This document shows positions 18,544 through 27,603 of a stretch of 64,000 bases of DNA, piece after piece. Made by a program: the position numbers and the translations under genes. The notes under the pieces are model-generated. The model was not told the DNA's origin. It searched no databases and saw only the letters and a list, made by a program, of their open reading frames with translations. How positions within the stretch are numbered: position 1 is the first letter of the stretch; every line of letters begins with the position of its first letter. The DNA is from Poseidonocella sedimentorum (GTDB lineage: Bacteria > Pseudomonadota > Alphaproteobacteria > Rhodobacterales > Rhodobacteraceae): contig NZ_FOYI01000007.1 of NCBI RefSeq assembly GCF_900116005.1, forward strand, positions 159,212 through 223,211, in the 5' to 3' direction.

Positions 18544-19743
18544 ATGTCTGAAACCATCCGCAAGGAAGCCGAAAAGACCATGACCATGGTCAAGGAGCTC
18601 AACGACGTCGTCCTGCCCGAGCCGGTCGACGCGGGGCAGATCGTCCCGCTTGCCGAAGCCGATCCCGGGGTCAGCGACGAAATTCGCCGGCGCATGGACG
18701 AGATCGACATGGCCGACACCAACTCCATCGTCGCCTTCGGCAGCGGTGCCCAGACCGAGCTTCAGGAAATCAGCCAGTCGATGCTCGACGGGGTGCGCAA
18801 CAAGGACGTGGGCCCCGCGGGCGACAGCCTGCGCGGGATCGTCAGCACGATCCGGGGCTTTGCCGTCTCCGAGCTGGATGTGCGCCGCAAGCGCAGCTGG
18901 TGGGAGCGCCTGATGGGCCGCGCCGCGCCCTTCGCCAAGTTCACCGCCCGGTTCGAACAGGTGCAGGGCCAGATCGACAAGATCACCGATGACCTGCTCC
19001 ATCATGAGCACACGCTGCTCAAGGACATCAAGTCGCTCGACCTGCTCTATGAAAAGACGCTGGCCTTCTATGACGAGCTGGCGCTCTACATCGCCGCGGG
19101 CGAGGAGAAGCTGGCCGAGCTCGACGGGCAGGTGATCCCCGCCAAGGAGGCCGAGGTGCAGGCCGCGCCGGAGGGCGATCAGGTCATGAAGGCCCAGGAG
19201 CTGCGCGATCTGCGCGCCGCGCGGGACGATTTGGAACGGCGGGTGCATGACCTGAGGCTCACGCGTCAGGTCACGATGCAATCGCTGCCCTCGATCCGTC
19301 TGGTGCAGGAAAACGACAAGAGCCTCGTGACCAAGATCAACTCGACGCTGGTCAACACCGTCCCGCTCTGGGAGACCCAGCTTGCGCAGGCGGTCACGAT
19401 CCAGCGCTCGACCGAGGCCGCCGCCGCGGTGCGCGATGCCAACGATCTGACCAACGAGCTCCTGACCTCCAACGCCAAGAACCTGCGCGAGAGCAACCGG
19501 GTCATCCGCGAGGAGATGGAGCGCGGTGTCTTCGATATCGAAGCGGTGAAACAGGCCAATGCCGATCTCATCGGCACGATCGAGGAGAGTCTTCAGATCG
19601 CCGACGAGGGCAAGGCGCGCCGGGCCGCGGCGGAAGACGAGCTCAAGGCGATGGAGGCCGAGCTGCGCACCACGCTGGCCGCCGCCAAGGCACGCAAGAC
19701 CGGGCTGGGCGATACCGCCGGGACCTCCGTTCCGGCGCAGTAA
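18544..19743 (+). CDS. telA: TelA-family toxic anion resistance protein
   Basis: This 399-residue, cytoplasmic, almost entirely helical protein is TelA/KlaA-like. Conserved blocks are SRSMLD-like ISQSMLDGVRNKDVGPAGDS, RFEQVQGQIDKITDDLLHHE, LLKDIKSLDLLYEKTLAFYD and the middle segment SLPSIRLVQENDKSLVTKI. The name comes from plasmid tellurite resistance, but chromosomal TelA with XpaC is more widely tied to envelope stress and antimicrobial tolerance. GAGGACCCCG precedes the ATG. The stop overlaps the next start (TAATG). Confidence 0.9.
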   Translation: MSETIRKEAEKTMTMVKELNDVVLPEPVDAGQIVPLAEADPGVSDEIRRRMDEIDMADTNSIVAFGSGAQTELQEISQSMLDGVRNKDVGPAGDSLRGIVSTIRGFAVSELDVRRKRSWWERLMGRAAPFAKFTARFEQVQGQIDKITDDLLHHEHTLLKDIKSLDLLYEKTLAFYDELALYIAAGEEKLAELDGQVIPAKEAEVQAAPEGDQVMKAQELRDLRAARDDLERRVHDLRLTRQVTMQSLPSIRLVQENDKSLVTKINSTLVNTVPLWETQLAQAVTIQRSTEAAAAVRDANDLTNELLTSNAKNLRESNRVIREEMERGVFDIEAVKQANADLIGTIEESLQIADEGKARRAAAEDELKAMEAELRTTLAAAKARKTGLGDTAGTSVPAQ

Positions 19744-20717
19744 TGACGATGCGGGGCGCGGCACGGCGCGGATGGATCGCGGCCCTCACGCTGGCCGCGC
19801 TGGCGGGCTGCGACGCGCCCATGACCCCCGCGCCCGCGCCGGGCGGGGGGCCCTCGGCCGAGGCGCCCGCCGCGCCGCCCTCCCCGCGCGTCTCGCCGAC
19901 CGTCCCGTCGGAGACAAGCCAGACGCTGGCGCGCTACTACGCGCGGGTGCAGGCCGGGCTTCTGGAGCGCGGGCTGCTGCGCCGCGATGGCGGGGGGGCC
20001 GATACGCCTTTCACCTCGGCCATGCTCGCGCGCAATTTCGAGCAGATCGCGCTCTATGACGAATACGGCGGCGGCAACGGGACCCTGCGCGGCCGCGAGA
20101 CCGAGATCCCGCTCCGCCGCTGGGAAGATCCGGTGCGGATCTCGATGGAGTTCGGCGCCACCGTCGCGCCGCAACAGCGCGAGATCGACCGGAGCTTCGT
20201 GCGCGGCTATGTCGCGCGGCTCGCCAATCTCACCGGCCATCCCATCACCATGACCGACAGCGCGCCCAATTTCCACGTGCTGGTCCTCAACGAGGACGAA
20301 CGCCGGACGATCGGCCCGCGCCTGCGCGAGATCGTCCCGGGGATCAACGAGGGCTCGGTCAACACGGTCGAGAACCTGCCGCGCGGGGTGCTCTGCCTTG
20401 TGCTCGCCTTCCCCGGCGTCGAAGGCGACATGCGCTATCATCGGGCCATCGCGCTGGTGCGGGGCGAGCATCCCGCCCAGTTGCGCGAGGCCTGTTTCCA
20501 CGAGGAGATCGCCCAGGGCCTCGGCCTCGGCAATGACAGCCCCGCGGCCCGCCCCTCGATCTTCAACGACAACGAGGAATTCGCGCTGCTCACCCGGCAA
20601 GACGAGCTGCTGCTGAAGATCCTTTACGATCCGCGCCTTTCGCCGGGCATGACGCTGGACGAGGCGCATCCGATCATCGTAACCATTGCCGCCGAGCTTG
20701 TCGGCGGCCCCGTCTAA
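19743..20717 (+). CDS. DUF2927 lipoprotein
   Basis: This 324-residue predicted lipoprotein has a lipobox ALAGC with the modified Cys at residue 23, then a Pro/Ala-rich linker (about residues 24-55) and a DUF2927 domain. The domain contains ACFHEEIAQGLGLGNDS near residue 253 and a FNDNEEFALLTRQDELLLK block. The HEEIAQ element resembles the zincin HExxH motif with the second His replaced by Gln, so a degenerate or altered peptidase fold is possible; that is my inference. The start overlaps the telA stop by one base. It should be anchored in the envelope facing the periplasm. Confidence 0.8.
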   Translation: MTMRGAARRGWIAALTLAALAGCDAPMTPAPAPGGGPSAEAPAAPPSPRVSPTVPSETSQTLARYYARVQAGLLERGLLRRDGGGADTPFTSAMLARNFEQIALYDEYGGGNGTLRGRETEIPLRRWEDPVRISMEFGATVAPQQREIDRSFVRGYVARLANLTGHPITMTDSAPNFHVLVLNEDERRTIGPRLREIVPGINEGSVNTVENLPRGVLCLVLAFPGVEGDMRYHRAIALVRGEHPAQLREACFHEEIAQGLGLGNDSPAARPSIFNDNEEFALLTRQDELLLKILYDPRLSPGMTLDEAHPIIVTIAAELVGGPV

Positions 20718-20750
20718 GGCCCGCGAGCGGCCGGTCTGAGGAGAGTTGAC

Positions 20751-21869
20751 ATGGGTATTCTGGATTTCCTGACGGGCGAGTTCATCGACGTCATTCACTG
20801 GGTCAATGACAGCCGCGACACCATGGTCTGGCGCTTCGAGCGCGAGGGCCACGCGATCAAATACGGCGCCAAGCTGACCGTTCGGGAAGGACAGGCCGCC
20901 GTCTTCGTCCACGAAGGCCAGCTTGCCGATGTCTTCACCCCCGGTCTCTACATGCTCGAGACCAACAACATGCCCGTGCTCACCACGCTCCAGCATTGGG
21001 ATCACGGCTTCCGTTCGCCGTTCAAGTCCGAGATCTACTACGTCAACACCACACGGTTCACCGATCTCAAATGGGGCACCAAAAACCCCATCATGTGCCG
21101 CGATCCCGAGTTCGGCCCGGTGCGCCTGCGCGCCTTTGGCACCTATGCGATCCGGGTGGTGGATCCGGCGCGCTTCCTGCTGGAGATCGTGGGCACCGAC
21201 GGCGAGTTCACCGCCGACGAGATCAGCTTTCAGATCCGCAATGTGATCGTGGCCAAGGCCGCCGCCGCGTTGGCAAGCTCCGGCATTCCGGTGCTGGACA
21301 TGGCCGCCAACACGCCCGATCTGGGCAAGCTCATCGCCGCGCAGGTCTCGCCGCAACTGGCGGAATACGGGCTGGAAATGCCGGAATTCTACGTCGAGAA
21401 CATCTCGCTGCCCAAGGCGGTGGAAGAGGCGATGGACCGGCGAACCTCGATGGGGATCGTCGGCGATCTGGGCAAATACACCCAGTTCAGCGCGGCCGAG
21501 GCCATGGCCGGCAGCGGCGGCTCGGGCGAGGCGGGCGCGGGGATCGGCGCGGGCCTCGGGATGGGCGTCGGGATGGCCATGGGCAACCAGATGGCGCGGC
21601 AGGGCCCTTGGGGCGCAAGCCCCGCGCAGGCGTCCCCTGTCCCCGCGGCGCCCCAACCGGTCGAACACGTCTGGCACCTCGCCCGCGACGGCCAAACCTT
21701 CGGCCCCTATTCCAAGGCAGACCTGGGCCAGATGGCGGTGAAGGGCGAGCTGACCCGCTCGACCCATGTCTGGACCCCGGGTCAGGACGGCTGGAAACAT
21801 GCCGAGGAGGTCACCGAGCTGGCCCAGCTCTTCACCATCCTGCCGCCGCCGCCCCCGCCCGCGGGCTGA
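20751..21869 (+). CDS. SPFH-domain protein with C-terminal GYF-like domain
   Basis: This 372-residue protein is YdjI-like (SPFH, often labelled virion core protein). Residues 1-250 form the SPFH-type domain (VREGQAAVFVHEGQLADVFT, LRAFGTYAIRVVDPARFL). Then comes a Gly/Ala/Met-rich segment (GIGAGLGMGVGMAMGNQMA) that may be a flexible or membrane-contact region. The last 70 residues are a GYF_2-like domain (WHLARDGQTFGPYSKADLGQ, VWTPGQDGWKHAEEV), ending in PPPPPPPAG. SPFH proteins scaffold membrane microdomains. In Bacillus the homologous YdjI works with zinc-ribbon YdjG and PspA; here the next gene is the zinc-ribbon partner. Confidence 0.85.
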   Translation: MGILDFLTGEFIDVIHWVNDSRDTMVWRFEREGHAIKYGAKLTVREGQAAVFVHEGQLADVFTPGLYMLETNNMPVLTTLQHWDHGFRSPFKSEIYYVNTTRFTDLKWGTKNPIMCRDPEFGPVRLRAFGTYAIRVVDPARFLLEIVGTDGEFTADEISFQIRNVIVAKAAAALASSGIPVLDMAANTPDLGKLIAAQVSPQLAEYGLEMPEFYVENISLPKAVEEAMDRRTSMGIVGDLGKYTQFSAAEAMAGSGGSGEAGAGIGAGLGMGVGMAMGNQMARQGPWGASPAQASPVPAAPQPVEHVWHLARDGQTFGPYSKADLGQMAVKGELTRSTHVWTPGQDGWKHAEEVTELAQLFTILPPPPPPAG

Positions 21870-21922
21870 GGCCCCCGTCCGACACACCCGCCGCGCAACA
21901 TCCCGCCTGACGAGAGCGCCCC

Positions 21923-23035
21923 ATGCAAGACCACGACGCGCCGCCGCAGCCCGAGGAACATCGCTTCCCTTGCGAACAATGCGGCGCGGATTACCGCTTT
22001 GACCCCGCCAGCGGCGCGCTGAAATGCGACCACTGCGGCCACGCGCGTCACATCACCGAAACGGGCCCCTGGACCGGCGCGATTGCCGAGCAGGATTTCC
22101 GCGCCGCCGCCGCCGATCAACTCGGCACCGCCGAGATGGAAGAGACCCGCGTCGTCACCTGCCCCAACTGCGCGGCGCAGGTGGAGTTCGATGGCGATGT
22201 GCACGCGGCCGAATGCCCCTTTTGCGCGACCCCGGTGGTCACCGATACCGGCACGCACCGCCACATCAAGCCGCGGGGCGTCCTGCCCTTTGCGCTCTCG
22301 GAGGCAGAGGCGCATGACGCGATGAGCGATTGGCTCGGCGCGCTGTGGTTCGCGCCGAACGGGCTCAAGGACTACGCGCGCAACGGGCGCCGGATGCAGG
22401 GGATCTATGTCCCCTACTGGACCTTCGACGCCGACACCCGCACCGACTACACCGGCCAGCGCGGCACGCACTACTACGAGACGCGCACGGTCATGCGCGA
22501 CGGCAAGCGCCAGCAGGTCCGCGTTCAGAAGACGCGCTGGCGCGGGGTGTCGGGGCGTGTGGCGCGCTTTTTCGATGACGTGCTTGTCCTCGCCTCGCGC
22601 AGCCTGCCCAAGAAATACACCGATGCGCTCGAGCCCTGGGATCTCTCCGCGCTGGAGCCCTACCGGCCCGAGTTCCTCGCCGGGTTTCGCGCCGAAGCCT
22701 ATCAGATCGAGCTGGAGCCCGGATTCGACGAGGCGCGCGCCCATATGGACGCGGTGATCCGCCGCGACATCCGCTTCGACATCGGCGGCGACGCGCAGCG
22801 CATCGGCTCGGTCGACACCCGCATCGGCGCGATCACGTTCAAACACCTGCTGCTCCCGGTCTGGCTCGCCGCCTACAAGTACCGGGGCCGGAGCTATCGC
22901 TTCGTGGTCAATGGCCGCACCGGCCGGGTCCAGGGCGAGCGCCCCTGGTCTGTGGTCAAGATCGCGGTCGCGGTGATCCTCGGCCTGCTTGTGGCTGGCG
23001 CGGTCGGCTACTTCGGCGCGATGGAACAGTATTGA
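21923..23035 (+). CDS. double zinc-ribbon membrane protein, YdjG-like
   Basis: This 370-residue protein begins with two zinc ribbons: CEQCGADYRFD..LKCDHCG (residues 14-40) and CPNCAAQ..AAECPFC (residues 78-100). A central beta-rich region follows (GIYVPYWTFDADTRTDYTGQ, TRWRGVSGRVARFFDDVLVL), and a C-terminal transmembrane helix (VVKIAVAVILGLLVAGAVGY) ends the protein, giving a tail anchor. Such proteins are often mislabelled primosomal N' or TFIIB. It is the last gene of the operon and, by analogy with Bacillus YdjG, probably tethers the SPFH protein to the membrane. Confidence 0.8.
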   Translation: MQDHDAPPQPEEHRFPCEQCGADYRFDPASGALKCDHCGHARHITETGPWTGAIAEQDFRAAAADQLGTAEMEETRVVTCPNCAAQVEFDGDVHAAECPFCATPVVTDTGTHRHIKPRGVLPFALSEAEAHDAMSDWLGALWFAPNGLKDYARNGRRMQGIYVPYWTFDADTRTDYTGQRGTHYYETRTVMRDGKRQQVRVQKTRWRGVSGRVARFFDDVLVLASRSLPKKYTDALEPWDLSALEPYRPEFLAGFRAEAYQIELEPGFDEARAHMDAVIRRDIRFDIGGDAQRIGSVDTRIGAITFKHLLLPVWLAAYKYRGRSYRFVVNGRTGRVQGERPWSVVKIAVAVILGLLVAGAVGYFGAMEQY

Positions 23036-23113
23036 GCCCGCGCTTTGCCGATTCCACGGCTTGCGCGCGATCAGGCAGTCGGGTTAGCTGCGCGTCAAAG
23101 ATGGGAGTATCCA

Positions 23114-24034
23114 ATGATCCTGAGCTGTGGTGAAGCACTGATCGACATGCTGCCCCGCGAGACCGAAGCGGGCGAGATGGCCTTCGCCCCCTACCCCGGC
23201 GGCGCGGTCTTCAACACGGCGATTGCTCTCGGCCGACTCGGCGCGCCATCGGCCTTTTTCACCGGGCTGAGCCGCGATCTCTTTGGCGAAATGCTCGCCC
23301 GGGCGCTGATCGAGAGCCGCGTCGATGCGGCCTATGCCAGCGTCAGCGACCGCCCCACGACGCTCGCCTTCGTCACCCTCACCGAGGGTCAGGCGCGCTA
23401 TGCCTTCTATGATGAGAATACCGCCGGGCGGATGCTGCAACCGGCCGATGTGCCGACGCTGGGCCCCGAGGTCGAGGCGATGTTCTTTGGCGGGATTTCC
23501 CTCGTGGTCGATCCCTGCGGCGCGGCCTACGAGGCGCTGATGACCCATGAGGCACAGCACCGCGTTGTCATGATGGATCCCAACATCCGGCCCGGGTTCA
23601 TCCGCGACGAGGCCACCTATCGCGCCCGGATCGAGCGGATGATCGCAATGTGCGACATCGTGAAACTCTCGGATGAGGATCTGCACTGGCTCGGCGGCAC
23701 GGGCGATATCGGTGCGCTCGCGCGCGATATGCTCCAGCGCGGGCCGAAGCTCGTCCTGATCACCCGCGGCGGCGACGGCGCCTCGGGCTACAGCGCGGCG
23801 CATGAGGTCCATGTGGAGAGCACGCGCGTCACCGTCGCGGACACCGTCGGCGCGGGCGATACCTTCAACGCGGGCGCGCTCACCGCGCTCCACCGGGCCG
23901 GGCTTCTGAGCAAATCCGCCGTGGCCGCGCTCGATGAAGAGGCCATTCGCGCCGCCCTCACCCTCGGCAGCCGCGCCGCCGCCGTGACCGTGAGCCGCGC
24001 GGGCGCCAACCCGCCCTGGGACCATGAAATGTGA
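23114..24034 (+). CDS. PfkB-family sugar kinase, fructokinase-like
   Basis: This 306-residue ribokinase-fold enzyme phosphorylates a sugar, probably fructose. The N-terminal PfkB signature lies around [20 protein letters not shown], and the C-terminal ATP/catalytic motif is [12 protein letters not shown], with the catalytic Asp. The length and the opening [16 protein letters not shown] match bacterial fructokinases. The ATG at 23114 is preceded by GGGAG; an upstream in-frame start would run into a non-coding stretch. It overlaps dtd by four bases (GTGA). Specificity cannot be fixed from sequence. Confidence 0.85.
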   Translation: MILSCGEALIDMLPRETEAGEMAFAPYPGGAVFNTAIALGRLGAPSAFFTGLSRDLFGEMLARALIESRVDAAYASVSDRPTTLAFVTLTEGQARYAFYDENTAGRMLQPADVPTLGPEVEAMFFGGISLVVDPCGAAYEALMTHEAQHRVVMMDPNIRPGFIRDEATYRARIERMIAMCDIVKLSDEDLHWLGGTGDIGALARDMLQRGPKLVLITRGGDGASGYSAAHEVHVESTRVTVADTVGAGDTFNAGALTALHRAGLLSKSAVAALDEEAIRAALTLGSRAAAVTVSRAGANPPWDHEM

Positions 24035-24474
24035 GGGCGCTGATCCAGCGCGTCAGCCGCGCCCGGGTCGTGGTGGCGGGCGAGACCGTCGGCGAAATCG
24101 GCCCCGGCCTGCTCATCCTCATCTGCGCCATGCAGGGCGATACCCAAGCCGAGTGCACCACCCTCGCGAGCCGGATTTCCAAGCTGCGGATCCTGAGCGA
24201 CGAGGCTGGCAAGATGAACCGCGCCCTGCGTGACACCGGCGGCAGCGCGCTCGTCGTCAGCCAGTTCACCCTCGCGGCCGACACCCGGCGCGGCAATCGG
24301 CCCGGCTTTTCGGGCGCCGCCGATCCCGACACTGGCCGCGCGCTCTACGAGGCCTTTGCGGCCGCTCTGAGCGGGCATGGCATCCCGACACAGACCGGCC
24401 GTTTCGGCGCGCATATGGACGTCGAGCTGGTCAACGACGGCCCGGTGACGATCTGGATGGATACCGCCGCCTAG
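24031..24474 (+). CDS. dtd: D-aminoacyl-tRNA deacylase
   Basis: Dtd removes D-amino acids (and glycine) from mischarged tRNAs. The 147-residue length is typical. Signature blocks are [25 protein letters not shown] (SQF motif) and the C-terminal [11 protein letters not shown] (GP motif). The start is GTG, with the codon overlapping the kinase stop as GTGA, so translation is coupled. Confidence 0.95.
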   Translation: MRALIQRVSRARVVVAGETVGEIGPGLLILICAMQGDTQAECTTLASRISKLRILSDEAGKMNRALRDTGGSALVVSQFTLAADTRRGNRPGFSGAADPDTGRALYEAFAAALSGHGIPTQTGRFGAHMDVELVNDGPVTIWMDTAA

Positions 24475-24515
24475 ATCACCGCGCCACCGCGCGATGAACA
24501 GGGGGGGGCCTCGCT

Positions 24516-25529
24516 TCAGAGGCCGAGTCCCGCCGCGATGGCGTCGAGCAGCGCCGCGTGAACGCCCGCGCGATCCGTACCGGCCGGGTCCGTACAGATC
24601 GGATCATCCTCGTCCATCTCAAGCAACTCGACCGCGTTTTTCTTACAGGTGCCGAGGAAGGTGAAGTGGTTTGCCGGCGCGATCTCGACATAGGCCGCAC
24701 CCGGAAGCCGGCCCGCAAGGTTGTTGCCCGTGGCGCTCACATCTACGGCGCCGAGGCGGTGTTCGCGCCCGAGGTTGATCAGCGTCATGGCGGGCAGCGC
24801 ATTGTCCAGCGACTGCGCAACGGCCGACCCGCCGAAGCCGGGATCGATGAGCACGGCGCGGGTAACGCGGGCATCGCGGGCATCGGCGTCGTAGCCGGGA
24901 TGATCGGCGAAGCGCACCCCGCCAAGCCGGAAGAACACGCAATCGGCCGCCTCGGGGCCAGTGGTGCAGTTCCTGTCCTGCGCCGCCCCGTCGAAGCGCA
25001 CCCCCGCCAGACCCAGCGCCGTGGCGCCGCCCAGTGAGAAGCCGACCGCCCCGATCCGGGTCTGGTCCACGAACGGTGCGAAGGCGGGATCGGACAGCAG
25101 CATATCGAGCGCGGCCGAGAGATCCTTTGCCCGGGCCTCAAGGTCCACGGACCTGCGCGGCGAGCTGTCCCCGGAGGTGGACCCGGGGTGGTTGACCGCA
25201 AGCACGACGGCGCCCCGCGCCACCAGTCCGCTGGAGAGCCAGCCGAGCGTGTCGGCGCTGCCGCCCGAGCCGTGCGACAGCAGCACCAGCGGATGCGGCC
25301 CCTCGGCAACAGCGGGGCCGATGAAGGCAAAGGTCGGCTCGAAGATCGGCCCATCCCCCACCGGCGCGCGATAGGTCGGCAGCGCCGCCGGATACCACAC
25401 CGACGCCGCGACGGGCCGCGCCCGATGATCGGCCATCAGGTCGAACCGGTCGTAGCCGGGCATCATGTCCGCGGCGGCGGGCAGCGCGGGGGTGAGGGCG
25501 AGAAGAGACAGCAGGGCGAGACGTTTCAT
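24516..25529 (-). CDS. secreted alpha/beta hydrolase, PAF-acetylhydrolase/DLH-like
   Basis: This 337-residue hydrolase carries a Sec signal peptide (MKRLALLSLLALTPALPAAA) and should act in the periplasm or outside. The nucleophile elbow is GFSLGGATAL with Ser, the oxyanion region is LLSHGSGGS, and the late NHFTFLG supplies the catalytic His. Three or four Cys residues (NCTTG, DCVFF, GTCKK, ICTD) suggest disulfides, fitting export. Relatives act on short-chain esters or oxidised lipids; the substrate here is unknown. CGGAGG precedes the ATG. It is divergent from a membrane-bound AraC regulator. Confidence 0.75.
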   Translation of the reverse strand: MKRLALLSLLALTPALPAAADMMPGYDRFDLMADHRARPVAASVWYPAALPTYRAPVGDGPIFEPTFAFIGPAVAEGPHPLVLLSHGSGGSADTLGWLSSGLVARGAVVLAVNHPGSTSGDSSPRRSVDLEARAKDLSAALDMLLSDPAFAPFVDQTRIGAVGFSLGGATALGLAGVRFDGAAQDRNCTTGPEAADCVFFRLGGVRFADHPGYDADARDARVTRAVLIDPGFGGSAVAQSLDNALPAMTLINLGREHRLGAVDVSATGNNLAGRLPGAAYVEIAPANHFTFLGTCKKNAVELLEMDEDDPICTDPAGTDRAGVHAALLDAIAAGLGL

Positions 25530-25641
25530 GGGAACCTCCGTTGATGAACGTGGCCCACTGATGCGGCGGATCTCCCCGCCGCCGCGTCCTCTATCCGGGA
25601 TTCAGGTCGCCAGGATCGGGATTTCGGACCATAGTCGCCCC

Positions 25642-26679
25642 ATGCCCATGCTTCCGCTTCCCGCCTTCGTCGCCCTTGTCCTCGGCTACCTCGCCATAAG
25701 GACCCTCCTGTCCGAGGGGCGCCCGCTTCTGGTCGCGTTTCTCATGACCTGCGCGCTGCAATCGCTTCTAGTCACGGCGGTTGTCGGATACCAAACCGCC
25801 TGGTTGCGGCCGGCCTTGCCGGTGGTCGCGACAGTGATCCCGCCGCTGGCCTGGATCACCTTTCAGGGCGCATTGGTCAGCCGCCTGCCCGTCCGCGCGA
25901 TGGCACTGCATGGCGCGGCGCCCGCCTTCACGCTCTTTTGCCGCATCTTCGCCCCCGAGACGACCGACGTCGTCGTGCTGCTGGTCTTCGCGGGCTACGG
26001 CGTCGCGATCCTGATCCGGCTCCACGGCACGGCCGACATGCCGCTGGCGCGTCTGGAGGCCGGGCGCGTTCCGGCGGCAATCTGGCAGGTCCTCGGCTGG
26101 GCCCTGATCGCCTCGGCCATCAGCGATGTTCTGATCGCGGTGGCCTTTGCCTCGGGCCACGCAGGCTGGGCCGGCTGGCTCATCACGATCTCCTCATCGC
26201 TGATCCTCCTCGCTTTGGGGATGCTCAGCGGCAGCCCCGCCGCCTCGGGCCCGCAGGAGGAGGAGGACGAGGACGACCAGCCCGCAGCGGCACCGATCCC
26301 GCAAACCAGCCAGGAAGACGTGGACATCCTCGCCCGCCTTGAGGCCTTCCTGTCGCGCGAGCCGCTGCACCTTGAGCCCAACCTGACCCTCACGCGCCTC
26401 GCGCGCCGCCTGCATCTGCCGGAAAAGCGGCTCTCCGCGGCGGTCAACCGCACGACGGGCGCCAATGTCTCGCGCTACATCAACGGCTGGCGCATCCGCC
26501 ATGCCTGCGGGTTGATCGAAAACGGGCAAAGCGTCACCGAGGCGATGCTGGACAGTGGCTTCAACACCAAGTCGAATTTCAACCGGGAGTTCCTCCGGGA
26601 GACCGGCGTCGCCCCCAGCACATGGCGGGAAAAGGCGCAGGCCCTGACGAACGTGACCCCGCTGGCCAAGGCAACGTGA
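25642..26679 (+). CDS. AraC-type regulator with membrane N-terminus
   Basis: This 345-residue protein has a hydrophobic N-terminal half with about six or seven membrane segments (LPAFVALVLGYLAIRTLL to ITISSSLILLALGMLSG). An acidic linker (QEEEDEDDQ) follows, then a C-terminal AraC DNA-binding domain (LTRLARRLHLPEKRLSAAVN, SVTEAMLDSGFNTKSNFNRE, TGVAPSTWREKA). Membrane-anchored AraC proteins sense extracellular or lipid-phase signals. The start is uncertain: ATG at 25642 or two codons on. It is divergent from the secreted hydrolase, which it may control. Confidence 0.8.
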   Translation: MPMLPLPAFVALVLGYLAIRTLLSEGRPLLVAFLMTCALQSLLVTAVVGYQTAWLRPALPVVATVIPPLAWITFQGALVSRLPVRAMALHGAAPAFTLFCRIFAPETTDVVVLLVFAGYGVAILIRLHGTADMPLARLEAGRVPAAIWQVLGWALIASAISDVLIAVAFASGHAGWAGWLITISSSLILLALGMLSGSPAASGPQEEEDEDDQPAAAPIPQTSQEDVDILARLEAFLSREPLHLEPNLTLTRLARRLHLPEKRLSAAVNRTTGANVSRYINGWRIRHACGLIENGQSVTEAMLDSGFNTKSNFNREFLRETGVAPSTWREKAQALTNVTPLAKAT

Positions 26680-26692
26680 CCCCGCGCCGCGC

Positions 26693-27340
26693 TCAGGGGC
26701 CGCGCGCCCAGGGCTCTTCGATCAGCGGAACGTCGGAGGCATCGTCGAGGTAGGAGGCGATCAGCCGGTCAAACGCCCGGCGCGCCAGACGGCTGTGCGC
26801 GCGCGAATAGCCAAGGCTCGCCACGAAGCTCCAGTGCGCATGCATCATCGACACAAAGAGAAACGACAACTCCTCGCAGGCCGCCGCACCGAGTTGCGGA
26901 TGGGCGATGGCCAGCTCATGGGTGATGACATGGCCGAGCGTCCGGTACTGGTTGCACATCCGGTCGCGCAACTCCTCGGAGCCGACCGAATAGGCGATCA
27001 TCGCATCATAGGCCTCAAGATTGACCGGCATGGGGTGCTCTTCGGCGAGATCGAAGAAGAAATCGAGAAAGAAGCCAAGCCGCTCCACCTTGCCCGCTTT
27101 CCCGACGTCCACGATGCCGCTGAGCAGCATTTCGCGGTACATGTGGGCCAGATGGTCGCACAGCTCGGCGATCAGAGCGTCGAGATCCTCGAAGTAATAC
27201 CGGACGAGTTGCCGCGAAAGCCCCGCCTCCTGGGCGACGGTTTCGAAGGACAGCGCCTGCAGGCCCCGGCTGCTGAGCAGGCTCGCGGCCGCGTCGAGTA
27301 TCCGATGCTTCTTGCTCGGCTCTCGCGCCTCATCCTCCAA
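26693..27340 (-). CDS. TetR-family regulator
   Basis: This 215-residue repressor-type protein has an N-terminal HTH (ILDAAASLLSSRG, FETVAQEAGLSRQLVRYYFE) and a helical ligand domain. The start is TTG at 27340, supported by AGGAGGG six bases upstream; no ATG is suitably placed. It is divergent from the hydroxycinnamate operon with a 263-bp gap, but a MarR regulator inside that operon is the more likely pathway regulator. Ligand and targets are unknown. Confidence 0.85.
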   Translation of the reverse strand: MEDEAREPSKKHRILDAAASLLSSRGLQALSFETVAQEAGLSRQLVRYYFEDLDALIAELCDHLAHMYREMLLSGIVDVGKAGKVERLGFFLDFFFDLAEEHPMPVNLEAYDAMIAYSVGSEELRDRMCNQYRTLGHVITHELAIAHPQLGAAACEELSFLFVSMMHAHWSFVASLGYSRAHSRLARRAFDRLIASYLDDASDVPLIEEPWARGP

Positions 27341-27549
27341 GATCCGCCCTCCTGTCCGGTTTCCGGCGGCATTGCGTGCCTCGAAAAAACCTAGCGCCTC
27401 AACGTCGCCATGTGAAGGACATGCGGCCCTATCGCGCCGGGGTTTGAACCCAAGGCATTGCGTACGGCTCTGTCGCCAGATCGGTTGACGTCCAGCGGCT
27501 CTCCCAAGGCGTCCAGGACCTTGGCTGGCACAAGCAATCGTTTACTTAT

Positions 27550-27585
27550 TGTTCATTGACATAACAATCATGTTGTTGAACATAA
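27550..27585 (+). promoter_or_regulatory. promoter and TGTT/AACA operator cluster of the hydroxycinnamate operon
   Basis: TTGACA at 27556-27561 is a perfect -35 box, 17 bp from a weak -10 candidate AACATA at 27579-27584. Overlapping it are inverted half-sites: AACA-ATCA-TGTT at 27563-27574 and the perfect palindrome TGTTGAACA at 27574-27582. Such repeats suit a MarR dimer, and the operon contains a MarR gene. It lies 20-50 bp before the first gene, which has GGGAGGA as ribosome site. Confidence 0.5.
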
Positions 27586-27603
27586 GGCATGGGAGGACGA
27601 GAC

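Noticed and set aside
17569..19764. 731-codon minus-strand frame
   Set aside because: It runs opposite xpaC and telA, which have good ribosome sites and family motifs; it is an antisense artefact.
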